64,000 nt of DNA from Ahaetulla prasina. Taxonomy: Eukaryota > Chordata > Lepidosauria > Squamata > Colubridae. The DNA is taken from the NCBI RefSeq assembly GCF_028640845.1, contig NC_080548.1, positions 7,434,314 through 7,498,313 on the forward strand, in the 5' to 3' direction. A model generated the notes under the pieces. It made no database searches, had not been told where the DNA came from, and was given only the letters and a program-made list of their open reading frames with translations. Both the position numbers and the translations under genes were made by a program. This document shows positions 51,430-63,012 of the stretch, in pieces. How positions within the stretch are numbered: position 1 is the stretch's first letter; each line of letters starts with the position of its first letter.

Positions 51430-53620
51430 TGCTTGAGCTGCACTTTGCACTGGGTTTCTGATAGTCCCTTCCAATTCCAGTAATAAAACCAGCCAATTCT
51501 ATGAATTTGTGCTCAAAGGGAGACAAATTCTTGGGTCAACCTTCTCCTCTGTTGGTCTTTAGCCATCTGATTCATGAAGTGAAGGTGCAGGATCATGGCC
51601 AAGCCTCACAGCATGTTCCCAGCGTAGCTGAATGTCATTTGCACATTAGAGCCAGGGGGTTAGAACAACCTGATACCTCCCTCCCTTCCCCTTTTCTATT
51701 CCCCAAATATTATTGCAACAGTATAAAATGCAGCCTCATGAAAGTGCCACCATCTGAATGAAGGGAGGAATCACCTGATGTACGGGCGATACCCAAGCAA
51801 GCTGCTGGCTGCCTCTTCTTCTTTCCCCTCCCACGGCCTTGAAATTTGGGGGCATGTCTCCCCTGCTTTCAAAACCTCCCTCATTTGCATGCTTCTCTGT
51901 GATTGGGCATCCAATGCTGCAGAATACGAGCGGATGGCAGTTTGGTGAGAGCCGGTCAATTGCAGCGTCTATTCTTGTTCCCATGTCCAAATTTTCCCAC
52001 CTTCTTTATGTACCTCCCAGTTGGAGTGTCCAGTCCTCTTTGACCAGGTACACTCTGCAGAAATTGCTCCTGGCTGTTGTTCCTGCTGTTAACTGGATTA
52101 GGAAAGTTAATCAGCCATTTCATACAAGCCTCAGCCTTTTGTGCTCCTGGGATTAAGGAAACTACTGGCAGAGATGACAATCCCTGCTCGGACATCATAA
52201 CTGCTCCTTAGCTGCAGTTCTTTTTATCTCTTTCTCTTTTTTTACTTCCCTTTCTGGCTTCCTTCTGGTGGGACCAATTTCATTTCTGGAGGAAGAAAGA
52301 GCCATGGAAGAAATTGTATTGTTTGTTGATAAAGTGTGTCTTGCTGGCAAGCGTGGGTGGGGGGGAGTAGTGGGTGGGAGAGAAGAAAGATGTGACAATT
52401 TCATTTATCCTTTGCTAAACATGTTGCACAACCTGTGTAGATGCCAATTGCAACATAACCCTTTTGAGCACAAGGTAGCTCACGGTTACCTTGGTAATAT
52501 ATTTGCCTGAAGGATGGGAAGCCATATTCAACAGATAGTTCCAGTGTGGAATTTAGTGTTTGAATGTGGAGCTAAATGAAATTTCTGAGCAGTCTTCAAG
52601 GGTGGCCCTAATCATATAACTTGTTGCACGAATCTGAATTTTCAAGTTTCCGCAGCACAGGCAGAGTTGCCATGTTATACAGAGGGACATTTTCCATAAT
52701 CTTTTGTTTGCAATAGATCTTGATTATCTTTTTTTCCCTGAGAATACTGAGAATATCAGAACCCCCCCCCCCAAAAAAAACACAATATTTTTGGGTTTCA
52801 TCTCATGCTACTACTGGCCCTGGAATAACACAAGTCTTTTCTTTCCCAGTCTACAAAAAATGAGAAAAAAGACAGTTAATAGCGCCATCTCATCCACATT
52901 TTTCTTCAAGTCATGTTGTTGCTATGAAAGGGAACTGCTAAGCTGAAAAGCCCCCATTCCTTTGTTTTGTTGAAAAGTTGCTATGCAACAAGATCTGGGG
53001 GGAGGGTGGGATAAGTAAAAATTCTTGCAAATGAGAAGAAGACCACTCACAAACTCTGCAGAACTGTAGCAGGCACAAAAAAATAAGACCTTTGCTGACA
53101 ATCAAGATGCATTACTTCTAGCCCAGAAATCAGCTTCTGAATACAATCAGTGTTGAAAGATTAGACAGAGCCAGAGATGATTATAACTTTATTATTTATA
53201 TACATTTGTACACTGGCCAGGTTCCAAGATTTCAGCCTGTCAAACGTTAAATACCAGTGATTTTATCAATCCAATTAAAAATGGCAGCCCAATACAATAC
53301 AGTCAAAGAAGAATACTAATCAGTCACTGAATACCCCTGAAACAGATCCATTTCATGGCTCTGCAGAAGCCAGATAAGGAATCGAGGCATTGTAAAAGTG
53401 TCCTTCATCTTGTTGGGCCTGCAGATAGCATAGATGTATTTACCAGTTATAGGTAAAGTACTCCAAACTATTAAACCTACAGCTTAGGCCGTCTTCCCCT
53501 GCCTCTATTGCAAACCCGATAGTTAGTGCTGAAGTAGAAATCTGCAACTCTTAGCCAAATGTCATACGGTGGTCAATTTAATTTGACAAGACCTCTGCAG
53601 GAAATGATGGAGATCTTTAT
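51430..53620. other. no gene seen
   Basis: About 2.2 kb without recognised repeats. Overlapping short frames at 51501-52946 on both strands have no domain signature. As the longest repeat-poor stretch right of the 38-kb island, it is the first place to look for conserved non-coding elements. Confidence 0.4.
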
Positions 53621-53627
53621 TAAGCTC

Positions 53628-53785
53628 AGTCGTTATTGTTAGTTGCAAAGTCATGTCCGACCCATCGCGATCCCATGGACAACGTTCCTCCAGGCTTTCC
53701 TGTCCTCTACCAACCTCTGGAGTCCATTTAAGCTCATGCCGACTGCTTCAGTGACTCCATCCAGCCACCTCGTTCTCTGATTAAG
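53628..53785 (-). mobile_element. BovB (RTE) LINE 3' end
   Basis: TTAGTTGCAAAGTCATGTCC, GACCCATCGCGATCCCATGG, TCCTGTCCTCTACCAACC and CCATCCAGCCACCTCGTTC are the complement of the conserved BovB 3' region shared by squamates and ruminants. Confidence 0.85.
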
Positions 53786-53868
53786 CCCAGTAGAACTTGA
53801 TTTGCATGAGTCTCATCAATCTGTTCTTCTGCTAGACTTGTGGGTATCTACATGTCTTTAGGCTAAAG

Positions 53869-53989
53869 CAAGGTTTCTCATACTTGGAGACATTAAGATG
53901 TGTGGCTTTCGACTCCTAGAATTCATGGCTGAGGAATACTAGAAGTTGAAGTCCACTTATCCTAAAGTCGCCAAGGTTGAGAAACACTG
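53869..53989. mobile_element. hAT-type MITE
   Basis: CAAGGTTTCTCATACTTGG to CCAAGGTTGAGAAACACTG; arms with GACTCCTAGAATTC. The target duplication is not clear. Confidence 0.78.
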
Positions 53990-53994
53990 GCCAT

Positions 53995-54695
53995 AAAAAT
54001 ATCCTGGATGACAATCTCTTCACCAGTAGTATCTCCAGTTAGTCTGGATGGAACTTCAGGAATTGGATCTTCATTTAGTCTGGTTTGTCACAGTCTATAA
54101 CCAACTAATGAAGATGTACATTCACAACTAGCTCCCAAGAACCCATAGAGAATAATTCTGATGAGTTCATACAACCAATGACCATATCTGTGTGAGCCAA
54201 TCCAACAATGGAAAGATATTGCTGTTTTGAAGGGTCCTTGGTGCTCTCTAGAGCTTGGTTGTTTTCTTGCAGACTTTACATTACCCAAACTACGTAACAT
54301 CATCAGTGCTAGTTTCTTTGATCTAGTGGAACTGGTTGTTCCTTCATAGTGGCCTCTTCTAAATTGGCTTGTGGAGGATTTGAATCAGCTACCAAGAGAT
54401 GGAGGACAAAGGCAGTGTAAGTTTTCAAAAGGGGCCAATAAAAAGTCTTGCCTCCAAACTGAATCCAGAACTGGGAATGTTTAATTTCCAGGTCTTGTTT
54501 GTCCAACAAAGTTCACATCTAATGTCTCACTGATTTTTGATTTGAGGTTTTTTTTTTTGATTTGAGGGGGTTATTTTTGAGCTGCTGGCTGGTTCTGTTT
54601 GCCAAATCAGTTACAAATTTAATGTCTGCATTTACACAACAGAATTACTCATGGAGAGTTTCCTTGTGGCTCAATATGTTGCCTGAAGCCAACCT
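53995..54695. other. no gene seen
   Basis: Unassigned. Confidence 0.4.
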
Positions 54696-54707
54696 GTTTG
54701 GTTAGTT

Positions 54708-54841
54708 CAGAGGTCTTCAAACCTGGAAGCTTTAAGACTTGTGGCTTTAATTCCCAGAATTCTCCAGCCAGCTATGCTGGCTGGAGAATTCTGGGAGTTG
54801 AAGTCCACAGATCTTAAAGCTGCCAAGTCTGGGGACACCTG
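54708..54841. mobile_element. palindromic hAT-type MITE with perfect 8-bp TSD
   Basis: CAGAGGTCTTCAAACC to GGGGACACCTG, flanked by identical GGTTAGTT (54700-54707, 54842-54849). The hairpin centre is CCAGCCAGCTATGCTGGCTGG. Confidence 0.92.
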
Positions 54842-54849
54842 GGTTAGTT

Positions 54850-55695
54850 TATTGTGCAAACTGAGAAAAATGAGTCGGTTCAGGACATAGCAGGAACAAA
54901 GGCAACATCTTTCCACTTTACTGAATAAACTCAAAAGACTCCAACATTTTGCTGAGCTCTTTTTTATTTTTAAGTGTTTTGTGTGAACTCAGCTTTGTAA
55001 ACTACGGTTTAGATCTTAATGTTTTATGTAAGCCAAGAAACTTTAGTTGGTTCAGTAAATCATTGCTAAAACAACCAGAAGTCTTAGCAATGTGAGAAAT
55101 CAGCCATCTTGTGCATTGATTAAAACATTGTTCTCTGAGTGCGGATACAATGGATGTGTTTCACGTTGCTGATTTTATTAACCCAGAGAAAGAATGCAGA
55201 GTCTCATGCACCCAATGTTCCCGAAAACTTCCCTTTGCAGACTTTAAGCTTAAATTTAAGGAAAGACAAAAGGTGTGATGAAAACTAGCAGCAAACAGTG
55301 CCTTCAAAATGGACTTTTAGCAGTTGCTGGAGTCAAATGCCAAGAGCCTAAGAAAACGGGGTGCGGAAGGGACAAGGCACAGAAGAGTGAGAGGCCTTTG
55401 ATTTGTCATCTCCAGGGAACAAAGTGTACTTGAGTTACTGAGAGATTATGTCAGTCTAAAAACTCTGTCTCTGGCATTGAACCTGTCATTCTTGGTTTAT
55501 ACCCAAGAAATCTGCCTGATGTAGTCAAAGTTAAAAGATGCACATTTATGAATCAAAGCAATTTGTCCATTTGGCCCTGGCGTGGCTGACATGGTGGCAT
55601 CTCTCCAGGGTTTCAGGAGCTAAGATTTCCCTTCCTTCTAGGAGAGAAGATACTTTCCACCGGCATTTTCTTTACCCCAAATTCTAGGTATAACT
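54850..55695. other. no gene seen
   Basis: Unassigned. Confidence 0.4.
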
Positions 55696-55701
55696 CCGTA
55701 C

Positions 55702-55805
55702 CAGTGGCAAAATCCTATTTTTTTTTCTACCGGTTCTGTGGGTGTGGTGTGGCTTGGTGGGCATGGCAGGGGAAGGATACTGCAAAATCCCCATTTCCCC
55801 CACAT
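55702..55805. mobile_element. hAT-type element, truncated
   Basis: CAGTGGCAAAATCC, TACCGGTTCTGTGGGTGTGG and GGAAGGATACTGCAAAATCC match the left part of 60823-61192. The right half is missing. Confidence 0.75.
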
Positions 55806-55809
55806 CTGG

Positions 55810-57320
55810 CCTGATGTGTGAGCTTCTTGATTCTTCCCCATCTGTGGCTTTTGGTTATCATCTTGCATGGCCAAGAATTCTGGATAACTCAGAAACGTGC
55901 ATGGTCTTTTATTCCGCTTTCATTCGTTCTAGTCAAAGTCTGTCCCGATTATGGATTTCGGGGGTGGAGGCTTCCCCTCTTGAGGATCAAGATTCCTATC
56001 ATTACATTATGATTGATGTAATTTAATCAAGAAATTGTTTCTAATACCAGAAGCCAGACTAAGCTGATCTTTCAGATACAATGGCGATGTTGACCAGTCA
56101 TGCCAATTTCCCTCCAAATTAGTTGACCGAACCTCTTGTTGTTACCTCCAATGGGGAACAAAAGACCAACACATTTGGAGGATACTAGACTGTGCAAGAT
56201 GGCTGTATATTCCTTCCCTCTAAATGCAGAAGAAGGGCCACTAGACACCATGGGAAGAAAGCTTTGTTTGCTTGCTCCTGGATGCTGCTTCTCCCGTGCC
56301 CACTCTATTCTTCCTGTCTGTCTTATTTCCCCCCACTTCTATGCCCTCCTCCCCAGCTCTCTGCTTTTGGGTGTGAGAAGAACTGGGTCAGGGAAGTAAC
56401 CATGGCAATGCTTAAGCAAAGACAGTCTCCCATATCATCCACCCCCCACCCTGCCGCCTGCTTTCTCTCCCTGCTCTCGCCATCCAGAAGAAACCTTGAT
56501 TGTTACAGATGGAACTAGATTCATCAGGTTGAAGATCTGAGTCCCAGTCCTGGGTGTAGGAGCAAAGCATTGCCTGCCTGCTTCAGCAGGGGAGGTGTGT
56601 TGGTGGCGAATGAGTCGATTCCATGCCTCCTCGGCTGCGTGTCTCTTGGTAAGGAGAATCTTCCTTCTCTCATAACAGAGGTTAATCTTCTCCAGGGTTG
56701 GGTGAATGGTGGGGAGAGGGAGAGAGGCAAAGGAACCCATGCCCTGGGTTCTCATCTTTGCCAGAAACCTTCTTGGACTGATAGGAATAAGGAAAAATAA
56801 CAAATCTATCACGCAAGAATCAATTAAGTTGTTTCTTGCTACCAAAGCCTTGCATTCCTGCCAGAGCATTACGTTCTTGTTGCTAGAGCATTGTTGTTTG
56901 TGTGCTGCATGTTGCTATCGCAATGAGGAGGGAGGAGAATTTCTGTGCACCCCACCCCCCCTTCTCTCCCCTTTTTTTAGAAGAATATTCAAGTGACTCC
57001 CACTTATGTAAAGACAGGTTTAATATCATCATCATTATCCACTTCATCACTGCAAAGGAAATTATCATCTGCTGTTCTTTCCAGAAGGAGGTCTAAATAT
57101 CATTCACTTGTTTTCTGAAGGATGGTTTAAAGAGGGTTTCCGAAAGAATAGCTGGCATTATGATCCTCAACCTTGTTTAGGTGTCCCATAGTCCCAGGAA
57201 GGTTACTCGATAATCTCAGGCATTTAGATAGGATGAAATTAGTCGGTTAGCTATTTGTGAACCCTGTTCTGAATCCATTGCCTCTTCCATTCCTGAAATA
57301 AGCTCTTAGCTGCTAGCAAG
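55810..57320. other. no gene seen
   Basis: A 144-codon minus-strand frame (56869-56435) is overlapped by several plus-strand frames and lacks motifs. I cannot support a gene. Confidence 0.4.
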
Positions 57321-57324
57321 ATGA

Positions 57325-57415
57325 TGCCCTCCAGATGTGTTGGATTACTACTCCCATCATGTCACAGCTTCGGCTGTCCTGCCCAGGGCTGATGTGGATT
57401 GTCATCAAGCACATC
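57325..57415. mobile_element. old palindromic MITE
   Basis: CCCTCCAGATGTGTTGGATT and CTACTCCCATCATG followed by GGGCTGATGTGGATTGTC; a decayed foldback repeat different from the hAT family above. Confidence 0.5.
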
Positions 57416-57545
57416 TACTGATGAACAAATAGGAAAAGGCTTAGTGTTGCACCACAGAAATGGACAGATGATACTACTTGGAGAAAGAAACAGGTGAAGC
57501 ACTGAGACGGTGCTGAATTTCCCAACTCTAGCCTTCTACCTGCAC

Positions 57546-57666
57546 CAATGTTTCTCAATCTTGTGAACTTTAACATGTGTGGGCTTCAACTCCCAGAATT
57601 CCCCAGTCATGGAATATTGGGAATTAAAGTTCATACATCTTCAAGTGGCCCAGGTTGAGAAACACA
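57546..57666. mobile_element. hAT-type MITE, decayed
   Basis: CAATGTTTCTCAATC to GGTTGAGAAACACAG, arms with TTCAACTCCCAGAATTCCCC. A further half copy lies at about 57848-57915 (GGGAAATCTGGGAGTTGCC). Confidence 0.75.
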
Positions 57667-58147
57667 GCACAGATCTATCACCAATGGATGGATTCTTACT
57701 TTGATACACACCCACTGCAAACTAGCTGATGCATATTCCCGATTTCTGACCTATATTTTGACTGCATTCATAATTTAATGTTATTAATAATTTACCTCAT
57801 AATTAAATTTAATTCACAATTCAATAATAATTTTAGTCATAATTAAGCAGGCAGGGAAATCTGGGAGTTGCCATCCACGTATTTTCAACTGGCCAAGGTT
57901 GAGAAATTCTGCTCTAAAGACACCCTTCTAACATTACTTTGCTGAATATGGCTGCACAGTGCAAAAATCCTTTCATTTTGGTGTGAGCAATATCTTTAAG
58001 CATTTGAAGCTTATCTTAAGTTCACATCTAAAGTTGTGTGACATGTCAAGCTCATTTCCCCTTAAAAACATTGAGGGGGGGGAAATCTACTTTTCTCCAG
58101 GAATATTGTTCACACATCCCTGTGGTTCTCTTGAAAACAGTATAGAG

Positions 58148-58293
58148 CAGGGGTGTCCGACCTTGGAAACTTTAAGACTTGTGGACTTCAATGTCCACAA
58201 TTTCCCAGCCAGCTTGAGGAATTCTTGGTTGGTTGGGCAGTTCTGGGAATTGAAATTGACAGGTCTTAAAGTTGCTAAGTTTGGAAACTCCTG
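58148..58293. mobile_element. hAT-type MITE
   Basis: CAGGGGTGTCCGACC to TTGGAAACTCCTG. Flanks GTATAGAG and ATAAAGAG, 6 of 8. Confidence 0.82.
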
Positions 58294-58710
58294 ATAAAGA
58301 GGGAAAATATCTTTATTGCTGCTTTCTGGATATATTCTTTAACTTCCCAGTATTGCCTTCAACCCAGGGATTTTCTGATAGCCCACTTTTCAAATGCTAA
58401 CCAGATCCTACCTACTTAAGTTTCCAAGCTCAACCAAAGATTGATGCTAACTCCTCAAAATGATTCATAGCTTAAGATTCCTTTGTGTATAAAAGCTGCT
58501 CAAAGGTTTGGACTTTTAAAATCCGCTCAAGAGCTTTTTCTCCCTAAGGAACTTGAGACACTATAGCTCTGAGATGGGATAGAGGACTTGCTAACTGAGA
58601 ATTCTCAATGCTTTTTCTAAACTAAAATATCTACCTCTGACTCTGCAACTACAGCAGGCGAAAGCACTGTAAAACCAATTGATGCATATGTGATGGAAGA
58701 ACTTATAAGG

Positions 58711-58773
58711 CAGTGCTGGCTGGGGAATTCTGGGAGTTGAAGTCCAGACAGTCGCCAAGGTTGAGCAACACTG
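58711..58773. mobile_element. 63-bp half-MITE with TSD
   Basis: CAGTGCTGGCTGGGG to GGTTGAGCAACACTG with flanks TTATAAGG (58703-58710) and ATATAAGG (58774-58781), 7 of 8. Only the terminal CAGTG and the right arm remain, yet the flanks look like a target duplication. Confidence 0.8.
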
Positions 58774-58991
58774 ATATAAGGGGTGACTATAGCTAGAGGG
58801 TGCATGTAATGTTAAGTTGTTGAGCTTGGATCTAGGAAATTTAGGTTCAAATTCTCACTTGACCACAGAGTTCCATGCTGCAGGTAGAAGTTCCATTCAT
58901 TCACTCTGTCCCACTTACGTTATAGGCTTTTGCTGTAGGGAAACCTGGTTATAAACAGAGGAAGTCATCCCTGGATTGCTGCCACATCATG

Positions 58992-59190
58992 AAAAGATAT
59001 TTGGACTTTGTTGTTCCGTCACTAAGTCATGTCTGACTCTTCACGACCCCATAGATATAGCCCAGACAGGCCCCTCTGTTCTCTACTGTCTCCTGGAGTC
59101 TGCCCAAATTCATGTTCATTGCGTCAATGACACAATCTAATCATCTCATCCTCTGCCGTCCCCTTCTCTTCAGTAGGCTTGGAACTAACT
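58992..59190 (-). mobile_element. BovB (RTE) LINE 3' end
   Basis: ACTAAGTCATGTCTGACTC, CACGACCCCATAGATATAGC and CATCTCATCCTCTGCCGTCC are the complement of a BovB 3' region, a second, more diverged copy than 53628-53785. Confidence 0.85.
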
Positions 59191-59199
59191 TCTTCCATT

Positions 59200-59590
59200 T
59201 CTTTATTTCTTTATAGACATTTTATATTGCCGCCTACTTGCACATAGTGACTCAAGGTGGCTTACAAAAATATAAAAACAGCATATAAAAGAAATAAGAA
59301 ATAATAAAAAGAAAAATAATGAAATAATAACCCTCCACCCCCCTCCCACCCTGGCGACAACACACATTCATACTAACCATTTAATGGGCTGCATCCTGCT
59401 CTGGGTTTCCCAGGCCCACTGACAGAATCACGTCTTCAGGGCCTTCTGAAAGAGAGTGGGGGCCAGTCTAATCTCTGGGGGAGCTGATGTTCCAGAGAGA
59501 GGGAGCCACCACGGAGAAGGCCCTGCTTCTGGGTCCCGCCAGGTGGGAACGGGACCTGAAACATTCCTTTCCTCCCTGCTCTAGTGGGTT
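59200..59590 (-). mobile_element. CR1/L3 LINE 3' end, second subfamily
   Basis: Complement of the subfamily at 47130: ATATTGCCGCCTACTTGCAC, CAGGCCCACTGACAGAATC and GGGAGCCACCACGGAGAAGG. The minus-strand frame reads RSRAFSVVAPSLWN. Confidence 0.75.
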
Positions 59591-59800
59591 GTTGTTTTGG
59601 TTTAACATCTTACTTGTACTCAATCCTTCTATTTTATAAACTGCTGTTGATATTTTAGGGTGGGAAGTTAATCTAGACAGTGGTAAATTAATCAACAAAC
59701 CATTGCTTACCAATAATATTCTCATCAGCTGTGATTTCTTCATTTTTTTTAAAAAAACCATGCCCTTGTATCAGTGTTGCCTTCTGGCATGGATAACTCC

Positions 59801-59939
59801 CAGTGGTGGGTTGCTAATGGTTCACCCCGGTTTGGACAAACTGGAAGTAGCTGCAGCGGGAGGCTCCCCCCACCCGCCTGGACGCCATCAAATACACTCT
59901 GCACAAGCAAACCGGTAGCAAAGGTAAAACCCGCCACTG
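59801..59939. mobile_element. hAT-type MITE, probably inside a SINE
   Basis: CAGTGGTGGGTTGCTAATGG to AAAACCCGCCACTG. Flanks ATAACTCC / ATGTCTCT match at 5 of 8. The sequence to its right is a minus-strand tRNA-type SINE. Confidence 0.75.
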
Positions 59940-59944
59940 ATGTC

Positions 59945-60125
59945 TCTGCAGTTTTCTTAGCAATTTTTTCCAGCGGGGGAGTGGTTTGCCATTGCCTCCT
60001 TCATAAGGTTGCAAGAAAATGATTGGCCCAAGGTCATCTAGTTGGCTTTGGGCTTAAGATGGGATAAAATTCATAGTCTCTTGCTTTTTAGCCTGGTGCT
60101 TTAAGCACTACACTAAACTGGCGAT
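59945..60125 (-). mobile_element. tRNA-derived SINE, minus strand
   Basis: In complement: GCCAGTTTAGTGTAGTGC, GATGACCTTGGGCCAATCA and GGAGGCAATGGCAAACCAC, the same SINE as at 37226. Confidence 0.72.
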
Positions 60126-60129
60126 AGTT

Positions 60130-60815
60130 GAATAAGCTGTGGTTTAGCCTGGAGTATGTAACCAGGTCTACATTTTCCTATTATTGTTTTGTACAGAAGA
60201 TGCCTTCACGATTTAACCACTGCCTTGTTGAGCTTGGTTGCTGACAAATGGGTGGACTACAACTCCCATCACGCCATGCTAGTTCTGGTTGTTGAGAACT
60301 AAAATTTATTAATTGGGTTTTTTCAGGCTGAGGAAACCTATTTCATACCTTCCTATTTGTCTGTGCCTTTTAACCAGATTTGCTGAATGGCTAAGCAGCC
60401 CAGGGGAAGAGATGGATGCCAAAAATCTGCCAATTACATTTCAATGAAAACGAACATACTTCTTTCAACACAGACCGGGAGGAACAGTGAAGGGCCTTAT
60501 TATTTGTGTTACTGTTTAATTAGTATCACTGTGCTAAGTATTGCTTTGACATTTGCCATTGGTGTAGGGAAAGAAACCCCTGCCTTGTGGTTTTCCAGAG
60601 AAAAGAAATAGTGCCCGCTAATCTATTTTGCTGCTGGTTAACTCTCTGGAAATGCATTAAGTTTTTTGTTTAAAAAGCTGGCAGGAGAGGTCTGTTGGTA
60701 CAGATTTCCTGGAGAACGGCTGATTTGCCAACTTAATTGAGGCTGGAGTAGCATTGGCAAGAATGGCATTTCCACATAGGTTTTCCTAATCCTTTTAGGA
60801 AAAAGAAAAAAAAAT
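60130..60815. other. no gene seen
   Basis: Unassigned, with an old foldback fragment near 60250 (GACTACAACTCCCATCACG). Confidence 0.4.
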
Positions 60816-60822
60816 TGTTAGC

Positions 60823-61192
60823 CAGTGGTGAAATCCAAATTTTTTTACTACTGGTTCTGTGGATGTGGCTGGGTGGGCATGGTGTGGTGTGGCTTGGTGG
60901 GTGTGGCAGGGAAAGGATATTGCAAAATCCCCATTCCCACCCCACAACAGGGGAAGGATACTGCAAAATCCCCATTCCTACCCCACTCCAGGGCAAAGAT
61001 ACTGCAAAATCCTCATTCCTACTGCAAAATCTCCATTCCCACCCCACTCCAGGGGAAGGATACTGCAAAATCTCTATTCCCTCCTCACTCCTGGGGCCAG
61101 CCAGAGGTGGTATTTGCTAGTTCTCTGAATTGCTCAAAATTTCTGCTACTGGTTCTCCAGAACCAGTCAGAACCTGTTGGATTTCACCCCTG
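60823..61192. mobile_element. hAT-type element with perfect TSD and internal tandem repeats
   Basis: CAGTGGTGAAATCC to GGATTTCACCCCTG, flanked by identical TTGTTAGC (60815-60822, 61193-61200). The interior carries about five imperfect tandem units around GGATACTGCAAAATCCCC. Confidence 0.93.
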
Positions 61193-61208
61193 TTGTTAGC
61201 CCACAACC

Positions 61209-61400
61209 CAGGGGTGAAATTCAGCAGGTTCTGGAGAACCGGTAGCAGAAATTTTGAGTGGTTCGGAAAACCAGAAAATGCCACCTCTGGCTCGTCCCAG
61301 AGTGGGGTGGGAATGGAGATTTTGCAGTATCCTTCCCCTGCCACGCCCACCAAGCCACGCCCACAGAACTGGTAGTAAAAAAATTTGAATTCCACCACTG
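61209..61400. mobile_element. hAT-type element, same family, inverted
   Basis: CAGGGGTGAAATTC to GAATTCCACCACTG with flanks CCACAACC (61201-61208) and CCACAATG (61401-61408), 6 of 8. The complement contains the TACCGGTTCT and GGAAGGATACTGCAAAATC modules of its left neighbour, so the two face each other. Confidence 0.88.
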
Positions 61401-61712
61401 CCACAATGTGGAGCAGGAAGCAGTGCAGGAAAGCAACAAACAACATTCTAGTTTTATGTCCCAAGTGAAGAAAATATGAATTCTGTATTTCGGATAAGGG
61501 ATGCCAAATCCAAGTAAAACGGATTTGTCTCAAATAGCCGGGGAGGGAAAGATCCTGTGGCCCAATGCTGGGGGCAGCTTCGGCCAACTTTCAAAAACCA
61601 TTTGCAAAGCATAATTTGAGTTGCTGCTTAAAGTGACTTGATGCAGAATTTATTATTAACTTAGAAATCATTTCTGGCTTTTTAAACATTTATTATAGGA
61701 TAAAATACAAAT

Positions 61713-61860
61713 AACAGATAGTTCTTGACTTACAGCCTTTTGTTTAGTGACTGTTCAAAGTTATAATGGCACTAAAAAAAAGTGACTTATGATAGGTTTT
61801 CACACTCAGTGATCTTTGCAGCATTCCCATGGTCACATGATCAAAATTCAGGGATTTGTG
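61713..61860 (-). repeat. ACAGGTAGTCCTC repeat fragment, minus strand
   Basis: TAGTTCTTGACTTACAGCC, AGTGACTGTTCAAAGTTATA and CATGGTCACATGATCAAAAT show one end of the repeat in complement. Confidence 0.65.
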
Positions 61861-61861
61861 G

Positions 61862-61975
61862 GTGCTTCATCACTGGAGGTTTTCAAGAAGAGATTGGACA
61901 TCCATTTGTCTGGAATGGTATAGGATTGGACTAGAAGACCTCCAAGGTCCCTTCCAGCTCTGTTGTTCTATTATT
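61862..61975 (+). mobile_element. CR1 LINE 3' end
   Basis: GGAGGTTTTCAAGAAGAGAT and CTGGAATGGTATAGGATTGG, then CCTTCCAGCTCTGTTGTTCT, as at 25015. Confidence 0.82.
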
Positions 61976-62084
61976 CAGCCTTGACAATTTGAAGATGCAT
62001 GGTCTTCAACTCCCAGCAAGGTAGCTGGAGAATTCTGGGAGTTGAAGTCTACACATCTTCAAGTTGCCAAGGCTGAGAAACACA
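61976..62084. mobile_element. hAT-type MITE
   Basis: CAGCCTTGACAATTTGAAG to GGCTGAGAAACACAG with CTTCAACTCCCAGC and GAATTCTGGGAGTTGAAG arms. Confidence 0.78.
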
Positions 62085-62329
62085 GATCTACTGGAAAGTT
62101 TTATTGCATAAGCTCATGTAAAATAGATGGGAAAAAATCATGCCCTCAACTGAACTGCTGCTCCTAAATTTCAGCAGCTCATGAGAAGGATATTTGTCCA
62201 TTTACAATTTTGCTTAGAACCAGAACTTTTCCTTTTAGGATGACAAAAAAAAAAAGGGGGGGGGATTTATTTCAGTATAGGCTTACTGGAAAGAAATTCC
62301 AGAGATGGAAAGTTTTGACACTAGCACTG

Positions 62330-62620
62330 TGGAGGAAGGGTCGGTGAAACTGACTAATTTTGCTAAAATTGATTAGATAAAATAGATTAGAGAAATAATA
62401 GATTATAGAAATAAGATTAATATAACTTTAGAGACAGAGATTAAAATATTTGTACTTATAATTGCTCTGAAGACTATCAGAAACCTCTTCTTTATATCTT
62501 TTTTTCTTTTTGCACTCTGTTTTTCTTTGCTCTCTTTCTCTTTTTTCCTTTCCTTGCTTTATATTAGTTTGTATCTTCTTGTTTAAAAGTCTATTTTTAA
62601 AAAAAAAAATATATGCAACA
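62330..62620 (+). mobile_element. L1 LINE 3' UTR fragment
   Basis: Matches the tail of 24010-24380: TGTACTTATAATTGCTCTG and TGCTTTATATTAGTTTGTAT with a long pyrimidine-rich part, ending in an A-rich tract near 62600. Confidence 0.55.
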
Positions 62621-63012
62621 CACACACAATAATACACACAGACACAAAAAGAGCTCTGTTCAGAAAAACCTGTTCAGGTTAGTGTTTCTTACCATGCTGT
62701 GAAAATAAGCACCATTGAGGTTGCACTGACACCACACAGAATAAATGAAGAAGTTATGTGGTGTTCTGATAGGTTGGTTGGCTTTCTTTCTGGAATCTCA
62801 TTGGAGCAGGGCTGCCAAAGAAGCTGGCTGTTTTTGTACCCAAGTAAAACAGGGGATTTTCTGACTTCATATTTATTTATGTATTTGTAAATTTCATTAG
62901 CCAACCATCTTGTCATACAGTAACTCTGGGCAGCTTACAACATTTTCTTTCTAAAACGGGAATCTTTTGAGACAAATTCCTTGTGTATCCAATCACACTT
63001 GTCCAGTAAAGC

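Noticed and set aside
56435..56869. 144-codon minus-strand frame
   Set aside because: No family motif, overlapped by several plus-strand frames, no splice or promoter context.
60733..61587. Several overlapping frames on both strands, 89 to 156 codons
   Set aside because: They translate the internal tandem repeats of the face-to-face hAT elements.
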